Positions 13,801 through 26,245 of a stretch of 64,000 nucleotides of DNA are shown here, piece after piece. Position 1 is the stretch's first letter. Each line of letters starts with the position of its first letter. Both the position numbers and the translations under genes were made by a program. Source of the stretch: Symbiodinium natans (taxonomy: Eukaryota; Sar; Dinophyceae; Suessiales; Symbiodiniaceae); NCBI GenBank assembly GCA_905221605.1, contig CAJNDS010000483.1:62001-126000 (forward strand), written 5' to 3'. A model generated the notes under the pieces. The model was not told the DNA's origin. It worked only from the letters and a program-made list of their open reading frames with translations, and made no database searches.

Positions 13801-13990
13801 TGTTGGTGGTGTTGGTGGTGGTGGGGCGGGGGGAGGGGTGGGGGAGGGGGGGATGGCGGAAAAATCAACTCCGATGTTGCAAAAAGCACTTCCAGGCGCA
13901 TCTCTTGCGGCCCAAAATCCCTATCACAGACGTCGGGGCCTTCGGCGGCGGCAGCCAGGGGTGTTGCGCCGGAGGCAGTTGCAGCCTGTT
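10866..13990 (-). CDS. Ankyrin-repeat protein 2 (many short exons, partial)
   Basis: At least nine minus-strand exons carry successive ankyrin units. Right to left: 13931-13990 TASGATPLAAAAEGPDV; about 13611-13682 TEAVSELLAAGARVDSADA; 13275-13337 VTPLHRAAMFGLVDIVLELL; 12982-13048 VDCTTDALLTPLMLAARAG; about 12741-12820 GDVMAELIEAGADIELRE; about 12355-12425 SEAAALLLALEADVDVQR; 11870-11931 DGASPLMVAAQGGKAPSEA; about 11680-11750 GGVIQELLQVNATLELA; 11493-11561 DGCTALMFGAMSGHSPIVD; 10866-10921 NGHPDVVRKLRAAGAS. Each begins after CAG and most hold one helix pair, so repeats and exons are nearly in register. Exons 13275-13337 and 11493-11561 end at a GC donor (GAG|GCTCTG, CAG|GCCAGG); 12982-13048 ends at GT. 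The product is a protein-binding solenoid; partners are unknown. The start codon, the C-terminus and possibly a few units are missing from this reading. It sits just downstream of the RCC1-like gene on the same strand and could be one or two genes. Confidence 0.75.
13796..13853. repeat. G/T-rich low-complexity tract
   Basis: GGTGTTGGTGGTGGTGGGG-type sequence passing into G-runs, inside an intron of ankyrin gene 2. Confidence 0.7.
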
Positions 13991-14201
13991 CATAGGCCCC
14001 AAGAACAAATCCTACCGAATTGAGCTCAAGCCTCTATCTCGCGTTCTCCATGCTCGCAATTGCCGTCTCTTGCCAAATCTCATCGTCTTATAGAACTGGA
14101 ACCTAACATCCTCCACATGTCGATGATCAAATGATGAAGAAAACCCAGGCACGCGATTCGCACATTCAAACAAAGAGCCAAAGCAACTGCCATTTTCAGC
14201 A

Positions 14202-15860
14202 CTACCAGTTCAGCAGCACATCTTGAACGGCCCTGCTATCGCCACCGGTGGCAGGATTTCCCCAAGTCACAATGGTTCCATCCTCCAGTTGAGCGGCAAA
14301 CGCGCTCTCGGTGGCGTGAATCACGTGAACCTTTACGAGCTGTGCCCGGACAGAGCTGCTGTCCCCTCCGAACTCGGGATCGCCCCACGTTACCACAGAC
14401 CCGTCCTCCATGATGGCAGCAAATGCTCGTTTTGTCGCCTGGATTTCACGGACGTTTTTGAGGTCCTGCTGGACAGACGTGCTGTCGCCGGCATATCGGG
14501 GATCGCCCCATGTCACCACGGAGCCATTGTGTCGAACCGCAGCAAAAGCACCCCGGGTAGAATAGATCTCCCGTACATCCTTCAGCTGGGCCTGTACTGC
14601 TTCGCTGTTCGCCGCCATCACCTGCTCTCCACCCCAAGTAACCACAGAACCGTCTTCCAGGAGTGCTGCCATAGCGCTTCCATCAATTGCCGAGAGGGAA
14701 CGAATTTCCTGAACCTTCTGTAGCTTGCTCTTCACGGCACTGCTGTTACCGCCCTCATCATCAGAACCCCAGGTCACAACGCTTCCATCCTTCAGGACGG
14801 CAGCAAAGGCACCTGCAGAAGAGTAGATGTCTCTGACATCCCTCAACTCTTGTTGAACGCTACTGCTGTCGCCGCCAAAATCCCTGTGGCCCCAAGTCAC
14901 CACGGAGCCACTGCCCAAAATAGCTGCAAAAGCCCCCAGGGTCCATCGAAGTGCGCGAACGTTCCGCAACTTTGTGTGCACACTGGAGCAGTCCCCACCT
15001 CGTTGGATGTTGCCCCATGTGACCACGGAACCGCTCTGCAGGACCGCCACGAAGGCACAGCCGTTTGTGTGGACCTGCTGCACCTTTCTCAGCAAGCCTT
15101 GGACACCGCTGCTGTCACCACCGGCCGACTCCTTACCCCAGGTGACCACTGATCCATCTTCCCGAAGGGCACAGAAAGCTCCAGCCGAGGCATGAACTTT
15201 TTTCACGTTCCTCAGCTGCTCCTCGACGTGGCTGCAGTCACCACCTGCTAAGGGAGGCTGCTGCTTTCGGGGTCGTTTTGAGCTCCAAGGTTTGAGAATT
15301 GGCCGGTGCATTTGAAGTGATTTGCAGCTTAGAGTCTTACCAGTAGAGCTACCAGTAGAGGGTGGAACATGTGGATCCATTGCGTCTACAGCTCATGACT
15401 TTGCTGGCAAACCCTGCTTAGCTTTCCCCAAGTTCCCACCGCACTCGGAGCGCCCCCATGCCACAATGTTTCCGTTGTGGAGCAGGCCAACGAAGGCTGA
15501 AACGCCGGCCGTGATCTCCCGCAGCCGCCCGCGCACAGCAAGCCGGTCATTGCGAGCAAATTTTCCCCAGGCGACAAGAGTTCCATCGCCTAGAATGGCA
15601 CCAAATCCCTCCTGGCTGGATGTCAGACGGGGAGGGCTCGTCTTCAACGTAAGCACCTCACCATCTTGGAGGTTCACGGCACCGACTGTCTTGTCCCCAT
15701 CGAGAATGATGTGGCCGCGTATCAAGGTACCTCTTCGCACTTCCAGCTTGCGCTGTGCCTGGCGCTTCAGCTCATCAATGGGGGCGCTGCGTGCCACCTC
15801 GATGACTTCACTGCGCCCGCTGATCAAGCAGACAGTCACTGTGATTCCACCTTCGGTCAT
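14202..15860 (-). CDS. Ubiquitin-like/RCC1-like repeat protein (complete, two exons)
   Basis: Proposed CDS is complement of 14202-15244 joined to 15440-15860, 487 residues. The chosen ATG at 15858-15860 opens MTEGGITVTVCLISGRSEVI, the start of a ubiquitin-like fold that runs on through LKRQAQRKLEV and VGAVNLQDGEVLTL (to about residue 75). Ten repeats of about 51 residues follow, each ending near GSVVTWG (eight in exon 2, with GTLVAWG and GNIVAWG in exon 1), then a Gly-Gly-Asp turn. This resembles RCC1/UVR8-type blades but is shorter and more regular, and is usually annotated in dinoflagellates as HERC- or UVR8-like; no HECT domain is present. The 195-base intron (15245-15439) has GT at 15439-15438 and CAG at 15247-15245, restores the blade sequence as ...SEC-GGDC..., and contains an in-frame TGA at 15393-15395. 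An ATG 40 codons upstream (15980) is in frame but precedes no conserved sequence. The function is probably protein binding; no active site is visible. Confidence 0.85.
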
Positions 15861-16444
15861 GCCTGGCACGTCAATCTGGCATTCGAGGAAATCTCGCATT
15901 GCGGAGTCGCTCCAAGTCTTGCAGTTTTCAACGTGTCGGTCATGGGCCAGCCCGAAGACGAATCTACCAATGCCGTCCATCCACCAATGCCAGCGACAGC
16001 GGCGCCAAAAGCTTCAAAAGGCCGAAAGCCACTATATGAGCGTACAGTTTGAAGTAGAACTGATGTACTTGGGAGGGCCTAGAGCTCACAGCCCACACGA
16101 AGAAATGTCAACGGCACCTTGTCTGTGTCTACGAAAACTTCGCTTGGCTTAGCCTTCTTTGTTCTTGGGGTAGACTGCCCTTTATCAAAAACTGACTGGC
16201 AAGTCTAGAGCCGTCTGCGGGACGCATTGGCATGGACCAAGTCAAGCGCATGCGAAACGTATGCGAAAAAAAAAAGCCCAGCCGCTTGCGCGTTTGTAAA
16301 CAGCTCATTTGGCATCAAGTAAAGGGGCTCACTGGCTCGCTCGAAAGACTCTGAAGCAGCAAGGCGTGAGGCATGCAAACGCTGCAAGTACCATTTTGAA
16401 GCGCGATCCTACACTTGTCTGCAGCACATCGCGGAATCTCGGGG

Positions 16445-17765
<1,321 letters not shown>

Positions 17766-18123
17766 CTCGAGCCGGCACGAGTCCTGCTTCTTTTGATGGT
17801 CCCAAGTTCCCAAGCAAGCGGGCTCGGAAAGCTTGGCACATGTTTGTTGAGGCGTGCGTGTCTATTGTTCGACTGTTGCCAGCCACTTCCTGCGCGATCT
17901 TCGAAGGCCGATTTATCTGGAAGTCACATCCACACATTCACCTCAACGAAACTTCACCCATGACGGGGGGAAAGCGAACCGCCTGCGCAGCATTGCCACC
18001 ACCAGCAGCGGCAACCAGGTCGCCAGTGGCCCGCAGTGCCACCTACGAGCATGCTTGATGGCATGAATTGCTCGTCCTGTCAGACTTGAATTCCGCATGC
18101 AAGGCTGGGCGTTGTAATGTGTC

Positions 18124-18180
18124 ATGTGTGAGTATGTGTGTGTGTGTGTGTGTGGGGGGGGTGCGGAGTCGGGGGGGGGG
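18124..18180. repeat. (TG)n plus poly-G
   Basis: About 13 TG units followed by two G-runs around a short spacer. Confidence 0.9.
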
Positions 18181-18413
18181 TTAATGCAGTGGTTGAGGAA
18201 GATCATATCACAGCAACGTGTTGCTAAGCCAGCCTTCCAAGTCCGTCCAGGGTGAAAATCTCGCGAAGCCCAGAAACTGCCTCAGCCGGCAGTTCGTCTC
18301 GGAGTAGCTTCCTGGTCTCACTTCAAACCTTGTATCGTTAAGCAACGCCGAGCAGCACTCATGGAGCACAGGTCAAAAGGACCCCATCAATCGACTTGAC
18401 CTCCGAAAGTCAC

Positions 18414-18507
18414 CCCTTGCAGCCCCTTTAGCCCGGGCACCGACAAAGGTGGCACAGAGTGGCGCCAAAGCTGCCAACAGCACCACGAGGCCGCGGAGCC
18501 GGGCCAT
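18414..18507 (-). CDS. Signal-peptide first exon, gene unknown
   Basis: A minus-strand ATG (18505-18507) opens MARLRGLVVLLAALAPLC then ATFVGARAKGAAR. A short basic start, a 15-residue Leu/Ala/Val core and an Ala-x-Ala-like site make a convincing secretory signal peptide. The frame meets GT at 18413-18412 after 94 bases, a usable donor, and would stop soon after if not spliced. The rest of the gene is not identified; ankyrin gene 3 follows on the same strand but need not be linked. Alternative: a chance hydrophobic frame. Confidence 0.4.
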
Positions 18508-19452
18508 GAGGAGCGAACAAAGGCGCTGAAGATCCCGGACTTATCTTAAGGCTTAAGCGGGGTTTGGGCTGATTAGGATTGGGGTCAGGGAGGTGATCTC
18601 CAGAACCTGGGCTGTCAGGAGTTGAGGAAGTTCTTAGGTCGGTTTGAGGTACAATGCTTCAGTTCAGTTCGAGAGATGAAGGCTCAGCCCCTCAGCACCA
18701 TTTAGGGCCTCACTCAGGATCTGTGAAAAGCGGTAGGCCTCCTCAAGTTTCAGGGTTTTTTTTCGGATGGAATGTCCATGTGTCTGACAGTATCTCTTGT
18801 TCTTCAGCCCAAAGGGGCTTCGGGCGGCGACTTCGCAGCAGTTCGGTCTGCAAAGATGGGGCGTGTTGTTGCATCGCCCAGAAAAATGGCCCATCTACTT
18901 ACCGGCCGAGGTTCCTAAAGGCGACTGCTCCTCTTTGACCCTGCGTAGACTGGGGTCGCCGCGCTGCTTCTGGGTGCTCGTAGAGGCCTGCATTGCCTGG
19001 TGCACTCTGACCAGCAAGGCAAAACAAGGTCACTTTCTTAGATCTCTTTCAAGGCCTGGCGATTCTCAGGCTGGGCTGTTGCGAACCCCGTGCCCTCTCA
19101 GCTGAAGCCATCGGCTGCAGCGTCGTTGCGGCTCCACAAGGCTTGTGATCATGCGCGCATCAACTGATCATGAAGCTTCATGCGTAGTCAGAAGAGGGCG
19201 GCAAAAACACCCCCCGAAAGGGCATTGCGAGTTTGCATTGGGGAGGCAGCTTCCATCCGTGCAGTCCACGACCCAAGTCTTACAGGAAGTCGCAGGCAGC
19301 ATTGAGTGGGTCGAAACGAACCCTTCAACAAATTTTGAGCAGCTGGCATCTTGTGGGTGGCGCGACAGCAAGACTGCTGGTCCAAACGATCCGCACTCTA
19401 TCATCCATTATCCACACATCAGCGTAGCCTTGTGCCGGGAGGGGTGCATGGG
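18508..19452. other. No gene recognised
   Basis: Short frames only on both strands, with no family motifs or repeats of note. Confidence 0.35.
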
Positions 19453-19565
19453 TCAGGCTTTCCAGCGGCGCAGCGCCACGGCAGCAGACACGCCCATGGC
19501 CAAGGCGACACCGATGAGCAGCCAGTGCCTGACTTTGGACCAGAATGTACGAGCATGCGAGAGTT
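19453..19565 (-). CDS. C-terminal exon with a tail-anchor-like membrane segment
   Basis: The minus strand encodes FWSKVRHWLLIGVALAMGVS then AAVALRRWKA and a TGA at 19453-19455. One 18-residue hydrophobic helix flanked by Lys/Arg on both sides and a four-residue basic tail look like a C-terminal membrane anchor. The acceptor is probably AG near 19530-19535 but is not certain. The protein it belongs to is unknown. Confidence 0.4.
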
Positions 19566-20486
19566 GGAATGGGCAAGGATGTTTTGGGATTGGCCGGTTT
19601 CAAAAGTTTGCGGCTTCAGTTTGATAGCCGATTCTGTCAGGGAGTTGTGGTGGGCCCTCCATGATTTCGCGTTGACATTGGGACGCGAAGCTTGTTTTGC
19701 GTCTGCTGCGAAGGTTGGGAGAATGTCGCCCGAAGTGCAACCAAGCGTCAAGGTCCTGTCATTCTGGCGTTCTTGAGCCATCTGCCGACGGCCTCGGGGA
19801 TACCCAGCACATCAGATTTTGATCGCTCATCCGTGCCGGCTGCTTTGCAGAAGGATTCTCAGAAAAAATGTTGAGGGTGTGGGTGTTCTACATTAGGGTA
19901 CCCGTTGAAAGGCACTCAGAGGCCAGGGCACCCCCAAAAGGGAGCCTGATTTTCGACAATCACCACATGAAGTTTTGGTACCCGACGCACAATCAGGGTA
20001 CCTTCCTTGCATTTTCGAAGCTTCCGACTGGTAGAACGATAAGGGCCGGGCACTCCTCGACGAACGCCACCACCTGCATCTTGGTCTCCTGGCACAAGTT
20101 AACTAAGGCTCAGGTATGCATACCTCAGCTCTCAAGAGCCCACATCCCAAAACCGAACCTTGCTCCTCCTTTCCCAGCTCATGACTTTTCCAACAGTCCA
20201 GCCCACTTAAAGCCCCGGCATCCCTTGGCGCTCTTCCAGGGTGAGCCCAGTATCTACGATGCGGTCGGACAGCGCTCGCTTCTCAACATCCGGGACCTGC
20301 AATTTCCCACTCAATCAAAGCCTCATGTCTGGCAGGTCTTATGCGGGTGCGAGTTAGGTGGGTCTTCGGATAGTGCTCTGACGTGTCTTGTGTTCCTCAC
20401 AGCCTTGCACGGCGCTACTTTGCTGGATGTCACGCAGGCACTTGCACGCCTCCCAACCATGTGAAACTTTGTGTTTAAAGGTCAGC

Positions 20487-20575
20487 CTACACCTGCTTCG
20501 GCGCCTGCTTGGCCAGAATCGCCGTAAACTTCTCAGGGTCCATGTCTTTCCGTGCCAGCACGCGCGCACGCCTTT
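20487..20575 (-). CDS. C-terminal exon of an unknown protein
   Basis: The minus strand reads RARVLARKDMDPEKFTAILA then KQAPKQV and a TAG at 20487-20489. Its amphipathic, charge-balanced composition is unlike the random frames nearby, so I call it a terminal coding exon. There is no family match from memory and the acceptor is not fixed. Confidence 0.35.
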
Positions 20576-20721
20576 GCGATGGTGGCTCCCGTGGAACTAT
20601 GGTTTGACATGAAGGAGGAAAAGCCCTGGACGGCCCAATGACTGGCAGCGCAGCTGGGCTTACAGCAAAAGAGTCCTTGGGCTTCGTTGGGCTTGCCTAC
20701 CATACGTGCTTTTATTGACGG

Positions 20722-20742
20722 TCCTCTCTCTCTCTCTCTCTT
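20722..20742. repeat. (TC)n microsatellite
   Basis: About ten TC units. Confidence 0.85.
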
Positions 20743-21239
20743 CGTCAAGTCGGTGCGACCCACATCGCTCGCCGTGAGTCTCTGGCTGTTGTTCAGCTGG
20801 TGCGCTAACGACCACGACCAAGTCGCAATGTTGCTCCTGAATCAAAAAGTCTATACTGAAACAAGCCACATCCCTTCTTTGATCCTTCAGATCCGCCATC
20901 AGGCTCGGGAACTTGTGCAGTACTGGAAGAAATGCACACAGCACTCTGCCCAGGCTAGAATTGGGAACTTCTCAATCTCTCCGGCCTCTTACTGTCAGCA
21001 TGGCACATACTTTGTCGAGATCATACCCCGATACCTGCAACCCACACATGGTGTCCAGCTGCTTCTCGAAGAGCAGCGGAATGTCCAGGATGCAAAGCGG
21101 CTGAGGCACGCAAAGGCGGACAAGAACACAACTTCGGCTTAGAACTTGGCGCGTGTCTCAGCTCCAGCTCACATCCGATGTCTTCCTGGCAACCTCTATA
21201 TGGTTCTACTCCCAAACCTTTCAATGATTTCAACATATT

Positions 21240-21960
21240 TCAACCTTTTGAACGGCGGAATCGCACCTCCGACTGCCGAGATGCCTCGGCGATGAAGGCA
21301 TCGCGCGCAGCCTCTACGAGGGGATGGACGATAGCCTGGCAAAAGAATGGCAAATGAGCGTGGTCACAACCTTTGAAATTGTAGTGCCGTTGTCTGGTGG
21401 TCCCTGAAAGCGTCTGATATTGGTGGTAGACACCCTGCATACAGCTCACGGCCATCTGTTTACGACCCGAAGTTGAATGCAACTGCCCGAAGCCAAACGT
21501 TCTGCAAGTTGGACGACCTCCAGCTTTTGCAGCTTCTCTTTGTTCTCCTGCATGCGCAGCGCAAGTAGCCAAAATTGCCAAAACTTGCCCCTGCCTCACA
21601 CTGTGAGCGAAACTTCCGTTGACAAGGAGGATGTGCAGCAAGTCGGACAATTTTCGGCGGAGGTCTTGCAAATCGGGCATTTTGTCAGCCACTTGCCCCA
21701 CTTGCCCGTGCCCCACTTGTCTCACTGCAGCAAGCGGGTAAATTGTGTGGAGGCGGGACAATAAAACAAGTGAGGCGTGTTGGCGAACTCCAAATTTGGC
21801 CCGAAGTACACGACATGAATCCCTGTAATAGCCCTCCGTTGCTTCAGTTCGGATTTCATAGCCAATCTCAAGCCAGATGTCCTCTCCCACCACCAGCTTG
21901 GAAAGGGCCTTGCGGTCGATGCTACCGTCCTGATTCAGGGGCGAGGATGTACGGAATTTG
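21240..21960 (-). CDS. Unknown multi-exon protein with a basic C-terminus
   Basis: Three minus-strand pieces look coding. About 21800-21960: LNQDGSIDRKALSKLVVGED then IWLEIGYEIRTEA; the first part resembles an EF-hand-like D-x-D-G-x-I loop, though it lacks the final Glu. About 21475-21570: LRMQENKEKLQKLEVVQLAE, a probable coiled coil. The terminal exon 21240-21335 starts after TTTTGCCAG and encodes AIVHPLVEAARDAFIAEASR then QSEVRFRRSKG, ending TGA. The continuous 217-codon frame includes intron sequence between these, so it should not be read as one protein. A hydrophobic frame upstream (near 22085-22161) resembles a signal segment but begins with TTG, so the true start is not known. Function is unknown. 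Confidence 0.5.
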
Positions 21961-22266
21961 GGTTTGGGATGCTTGTGGGGCTTGTGGAGTCCTAGCCTTC
22001 AGGGCTTGGTTTTGGGGAGCAGCTAGAGAATGGCCCGGATGGAAGATGAAGCGATCTGGCCTGGGCCAAGACTCCGTCACCGAAAGCCTCGCGAGCCACA
22101 GGGAAGCTGCAAGAAACGAAGCCCACAGAGACACGTAAAGCAGCACCAGTACCAGTCGCAATGTTTTTCAGGGCCGCTCGTCAGTTGCGATGACATATGT
22201 GATTTTGATCAAGTGTGGTCAAGTTGTTGAAAAACCCTGTAAACCAAAAAACCGACATGGGTCTCC

Positions 22267-22306
22267 CTAAACCCTAAACCCTAAACCCTCAACCCTCAAC
22301 CCTAAA
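22267..22306. repeat. Interstitial telomere-like repeat (CCCTAAA)n
   Basis: Five to six units: three perfect CCCTAAA, two CCCTCAA and a final CCCTAAA. Confidence 0.85.
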
Positions 22307-22980
22307 TGATGCCAGAAATCCTGCCTTCTGGATGGGCAGGACGGCCTGACCCCCGGGCCTTGCCACTCTGGGGCAACAGGGTCCCAAAATGGTAAGGGAG
22401 TCCTTCTTGAGGCGGGGCTCGACGACTCTCATTTGGGGGTAGAAAAAGGGTCCCCTGATGTTGAGAAACTCCACTTGAAGGTTCATCAGTAGCCATAGGC
22501 GGTGTGCCCTGGTCAGGAATGAAACAAAATCATTCTACAGATAACCCCCGTATGACTAATTACCGGGAGCCTTCAGAAAGGCTTATAGGGTTTGCGGCTA
22601 AGCATGGGTATCTGCTCATGAGCCTACAAGTGAGAGGCTGGCACTCGCATTGAAGAACCCTTGCATCCGCAGATACAGCCGGTCCTGTCTTACCTCTTTG
22701 GGTTGATCAAACGTGCTGGGAATCCAACGCGTACAGTCGGTGAACTGTGGCATCAGCATCGTCCACGGGAATCTTCATCTCCTTGCTCGGGCACATGCAG
22801 CTTCCTGTGTCGCATGATGCACATGTGTTGCAGATTTTGAATCAAAGTTTGGCGGCATGCGACAGTGCTCCATGCAAGCTGGCACGACATCCGGATCCAA
22901 TCACGAAACTTCGCTCCCGAAGCCAGTTCGTCACCGTGCTCTTGCCCATCCCAATGCTGCCAGTCAGGCCTCCGGTGCCA
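22307..22980. other. No gene recognised
   Basis: Short frames only, with no motif or repeat. Confidence 0.35.
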
Positions 22981-23094
22981 CATGGGGGTTACGAAATAAG
23001 GGACCCTGAAAAAGACCCCAAATAGTAGGATTCCCTTCTCAGAACCCAATCCAATAAGGTACCCCTAATTTCGGAAAGCCCCACATCAACTGGG
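22981..23094. mobile_element. Foldback/MITE-like element 1
   Basis: Left end CATGGGGGTTACGAAATAAG (then GGACCC) and the reverse complement of the right end, ATGTGGGGCTTTCCGAAATT (then AGGGGTACC), match with a few mismatches and one-base gaps over about 28 bases. The 114-base unit is too short to code. The same terminal sequence recurs at 26131-26245. Confidence 0.6.
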
Positions 23095-25928
23095 TGCAGT
23101 TTGGGCATCTTCTGATACTTGCAACAAGCATGCCTTGGAGCTTTGGGCATGTAGCAGTCATGTGCATGACCTTCGATAGCAGTGAGGCTCTGCACAGGCC
23201 GGGACTTCTGATCCCCTTTTCCCTTCTCTTTGTGCTGCCAGCCCGAGCTGCTGCGGCCAGCTATTGCCGTGATCTCAGCACACAAGTGCGAGCTCCCCAG
23301 CTTCGGGAGGTCGACCGTTTGAAGCCGAGATGTCCCAACCAGCCGTCTTCCAAGTTGACAAGCTGGACTGAAAAAAGGCCGAGCAACAGCACATCTACCC
23401 CAAGAGAGCCAAGACAGTAACGAGGGGGACGCTGATCTGCTGCTGGACCACAGGAATCGTGAAAGTGGCTGATCATCTTTGACCTGCCAGGACTACGTTG
23501 CCACGTCTGGGTTTCCTGAGGTGAGTATGAGGACCCCTGCGCGCCCTGCTTCAAGCGCAGCAGTGTCCAACGAAATCGCAGAGCCAACAAACCATCATCA
23601 GCAAGTCACAGACCCCAGCTAGTCTCGGATTTTGCCTTCTCAGTCCCCAGCATGGGCTGTACAGAAAAACTTCAATAAAATGATGTAGACTGTACAGAGG
23701 TGGTGGAGCTCATCCCTCGCGGGCAAGCCATGAAGGCGGGTCAAACTCACACAGAAGTTTGAGACCCACCCCCGAGCGCGCAATTGTCGAAAGAGGTACT
23801 TCGTTGGGGAAAACTGGACGAGAGAGCAACCATTGTTGACACAGGTTTGCTTACCTCTGGCTATATGAAGGTACAAGAGTTTCCATCTAGTCCTGGGTCC
23901 CATGTGTTCGCTGCGAGGGGTGTTGGGTGCCTTTGCCAGATGCTAGGGTTCGGGACACCGGCGCAGACTGGAAGACGAGACGGCCTATTCTGAGAAAAAG
24001 GGAGCCGCAAGGTTTGCCTGGCTGCTGGGCACCTAATTCATGAACTTCTTGCCAAGAACGGCATCCTCGGCATCCGGCGGTGAGTTCCCCATTCCCTGAA
24101 CCCCTAACGTTTGCACCTGGAACCCTACACCCTAAAGCCACACACCCAAACTCTAAACCGTATAAATCCTACCGTGAAACCCTGAAGCACGCTGGCCTGG
24201 CTTCCTGAAACGGTTGGCTCCAAATCAGGGTACAAGTTTCCGTAGTCAGGGCCCGGCCCCCCCCTGTGTATGGAGGGCTCTGGGATTAGGTTTGGGGGAG
24301 GGGGGGGTGGGGGGGTGGGGATAGACGGCGCCACTACCACTCCGGCGGTGTGGGCGTTACATTGACGTTGAATGTCAAGAGAACTCATGCCCAGGAATGG
24401 GGCTTTGGGTTTGGGGGGGGGGGGGCCTTCCACGACCAATCTCATGCAAGGACGCGGGGAGACTCAGAACTCCTGTGGCCCGAGCCTCCCTGTCCACGTA
24501 GTTCACTGCAGGAGGGCGCACTGAATAGGACTGGATGCTGCCAATTAGTTGAGGCCCTGAGTCTCTGCAGAGAAGCAGTGAGAGACAAAATTGTTTGGGC
24601 AGGCAGCCGTCTTAGCATGTCACCCTTGCGTCAAGTGCTGCCTCCGCCAACGAGCGATCGTGACCTGAGCAGACAAAGCGTTCATGTCGTGTTCTTGGTG
24701 TATAGCATTGGGCTGCGTGCTACATATAAGCAAAATACACCAATACATAGAATAAACTTGAGGGGCTAGCCGAGGACAACGAAACCTAGCTCAAGTGCGT
24801 GGCACTTGAGCTAAAACCCTAGCTCCCAACCTCAAACTCCCAATCCCCTGTGCCCCAAACCCCTTCCCCCAAACCCGTAAAGCACAAAACCTGAAAGCCC
24901 TAAGCTCCTAAACCCCTCAACCCGAAATGCTGAAAAAAAAAAACCTGAACTCCCAAACTCCTGAACCAGTGAACAAACCAATATGGATTCCCGCTCCCCT
25001 CGACCCCCTCCCAAAAGGCCAGGTTCTCTTGAAAGCATCAATAAGGATGGAGATGGTGGTGAACCGTTTAATCTTGACCCCCCTCATCCTATGACACAAT
25101 CACTAGCTCGTAGCTCTCCACACCTTCTTGAGCTTTCCACACCTTGTCCGACCCATGATGATACCTTGTCCGACCCTACCTGCTTAAGCACTACAAAACT
25201 CAAGCACTCCGCTAGCTTTCGTGAGAAGTAACCCTACGTAGCGCTTTCTTGGCTGGGACTGCTTGATTTAAGGTCTCAAAGCCTCCCTTGCGCAAAGATC
25301 TGAAGCGCACACAATGAGCTGGGGCATGGGCAGCCAACGGCGTAGAACATGACGCCCTCGGTTCGGGGGCTGGAAATCTGATGGCTCACTGCTGGAAGCC
25401 TTTGACGCCCTGAAGCTCTGCGTAATTCAGCCTCTGAGCTCTGAAAGCTCCGAAGACTTGAGCCCAGCAGCTGGATGGATCTCGCAAGCCTCCGCCAAGC
25501 ACCTTGCGCGAAGTGATTCTTGACGCTTGGAAGCCTCGTTAGGTTGCTGTCGTAGGCGCGTAGCCTACCTCCTTGCCTGCTCTTTGCCTCTGGCTGATCT
25601 CCGATAGCACAGAGCACACTCCGCAGCCCAGCATGCACTTCTCAAGCCCCTAAATTCTCAACAAGCCCCCTGAATGGCGCCATACGCCGTAGAAAGCCTT
25701 GAGACCCTAAGGACCCTAAGCCCCATGAACATCCATGAGGAGGTCACGCCCTCTCTTTGCCGCGGTGCATCAGCAGCTCGCGGAACTCACGGGCCGAGGT
25801 CAGCGAATTCCTGGCCTGGCTCCCGGACTCTTTTTGAAGACTTAGGGGCTCAGGATTTGGGGCCTGGGGTTGTTTTGGGGTTGAGGGGTGTCTGTAGGCC
25901 TTAACTCTCTAGGGCCGAGGGGATGTTT
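23095..25928. other. No gene recognised; telomere-like remnants
   Basis: Only short frames. Degenerate CCCTAAA/CCCAAAC-type runs lie at about 24090-24180 and 24800-24965, and G-runs at 24293-24330 and 24412-24425. Confidence 0.4.
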
Positions 25929-25990
25929 AGGGTTGAGGGTTGCTGAGGGTTGCTGAGGGTTGCTGAGGGTTGTTACGGGTTTGTTGCGGG
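25929..25990. repeat. 10-bp tandem repeat GGGTTGCTGA
   Basis: Four near-perfect copies followed by two or three diverged ones (GGGTTGTTAC, GGGTTTGTTGC). It may derive from a GGGTT-rich telomere-like seed. Confidence 0.8.
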
Positions 25991-26130
25991 TTGTTGCATC
26001 GTGGCCCGTCCTCGGTGTCCCGGTGGGTGATGTTGTAGAAGAGACGGTCTGCATCGGAGAGGCGAACACGGCTCTTGAGGATGGGGTTCCTCTGGATCAG
26101 CTGTACCTCAGCTCTTGGACTCATTCGGGA

Positions 26131-26245
26131 GGGGTACCTTACTAGGGTTCTTATTATTATTGGGGTCCTTTTTGGGGCCCATATTATAAGGGAATATTGC
26201 TATTAGAGGGTCTATGTTAGGGGTCCCCTATTTTCGTAAACTCGC
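26131..26245. mobile_element. Foldback/MITE-like element 2, related to element 1
   Basis: The reverse complement of the right end reads TTTACGAAAATAGGGGACCC, close to the left end of element 1 (TTACGAAATAAGGGACCC). The left end (AGGGGTACCTTACTAGGG) is close to element 1's other end. The interior is AT-rich with GGGGCCC and TTATTATTATT. Boundaries are approximate. Confidence 0.5.

Noticed and set aside
15393-15980. Separate 195-residue gene upstream of the RCC1-like gene
   Set aside because: Splicing at 15439/15245 joins it in frame and restores a repeat unit, so it is the first exon of the same gene.
21922-22161. Signal-peptide start for the 21.2-22 kb gene
   Set aside because: The hydrophobic frame starts with TTG and has an in-frame TGA three codons upstream, so it has no ATG start.
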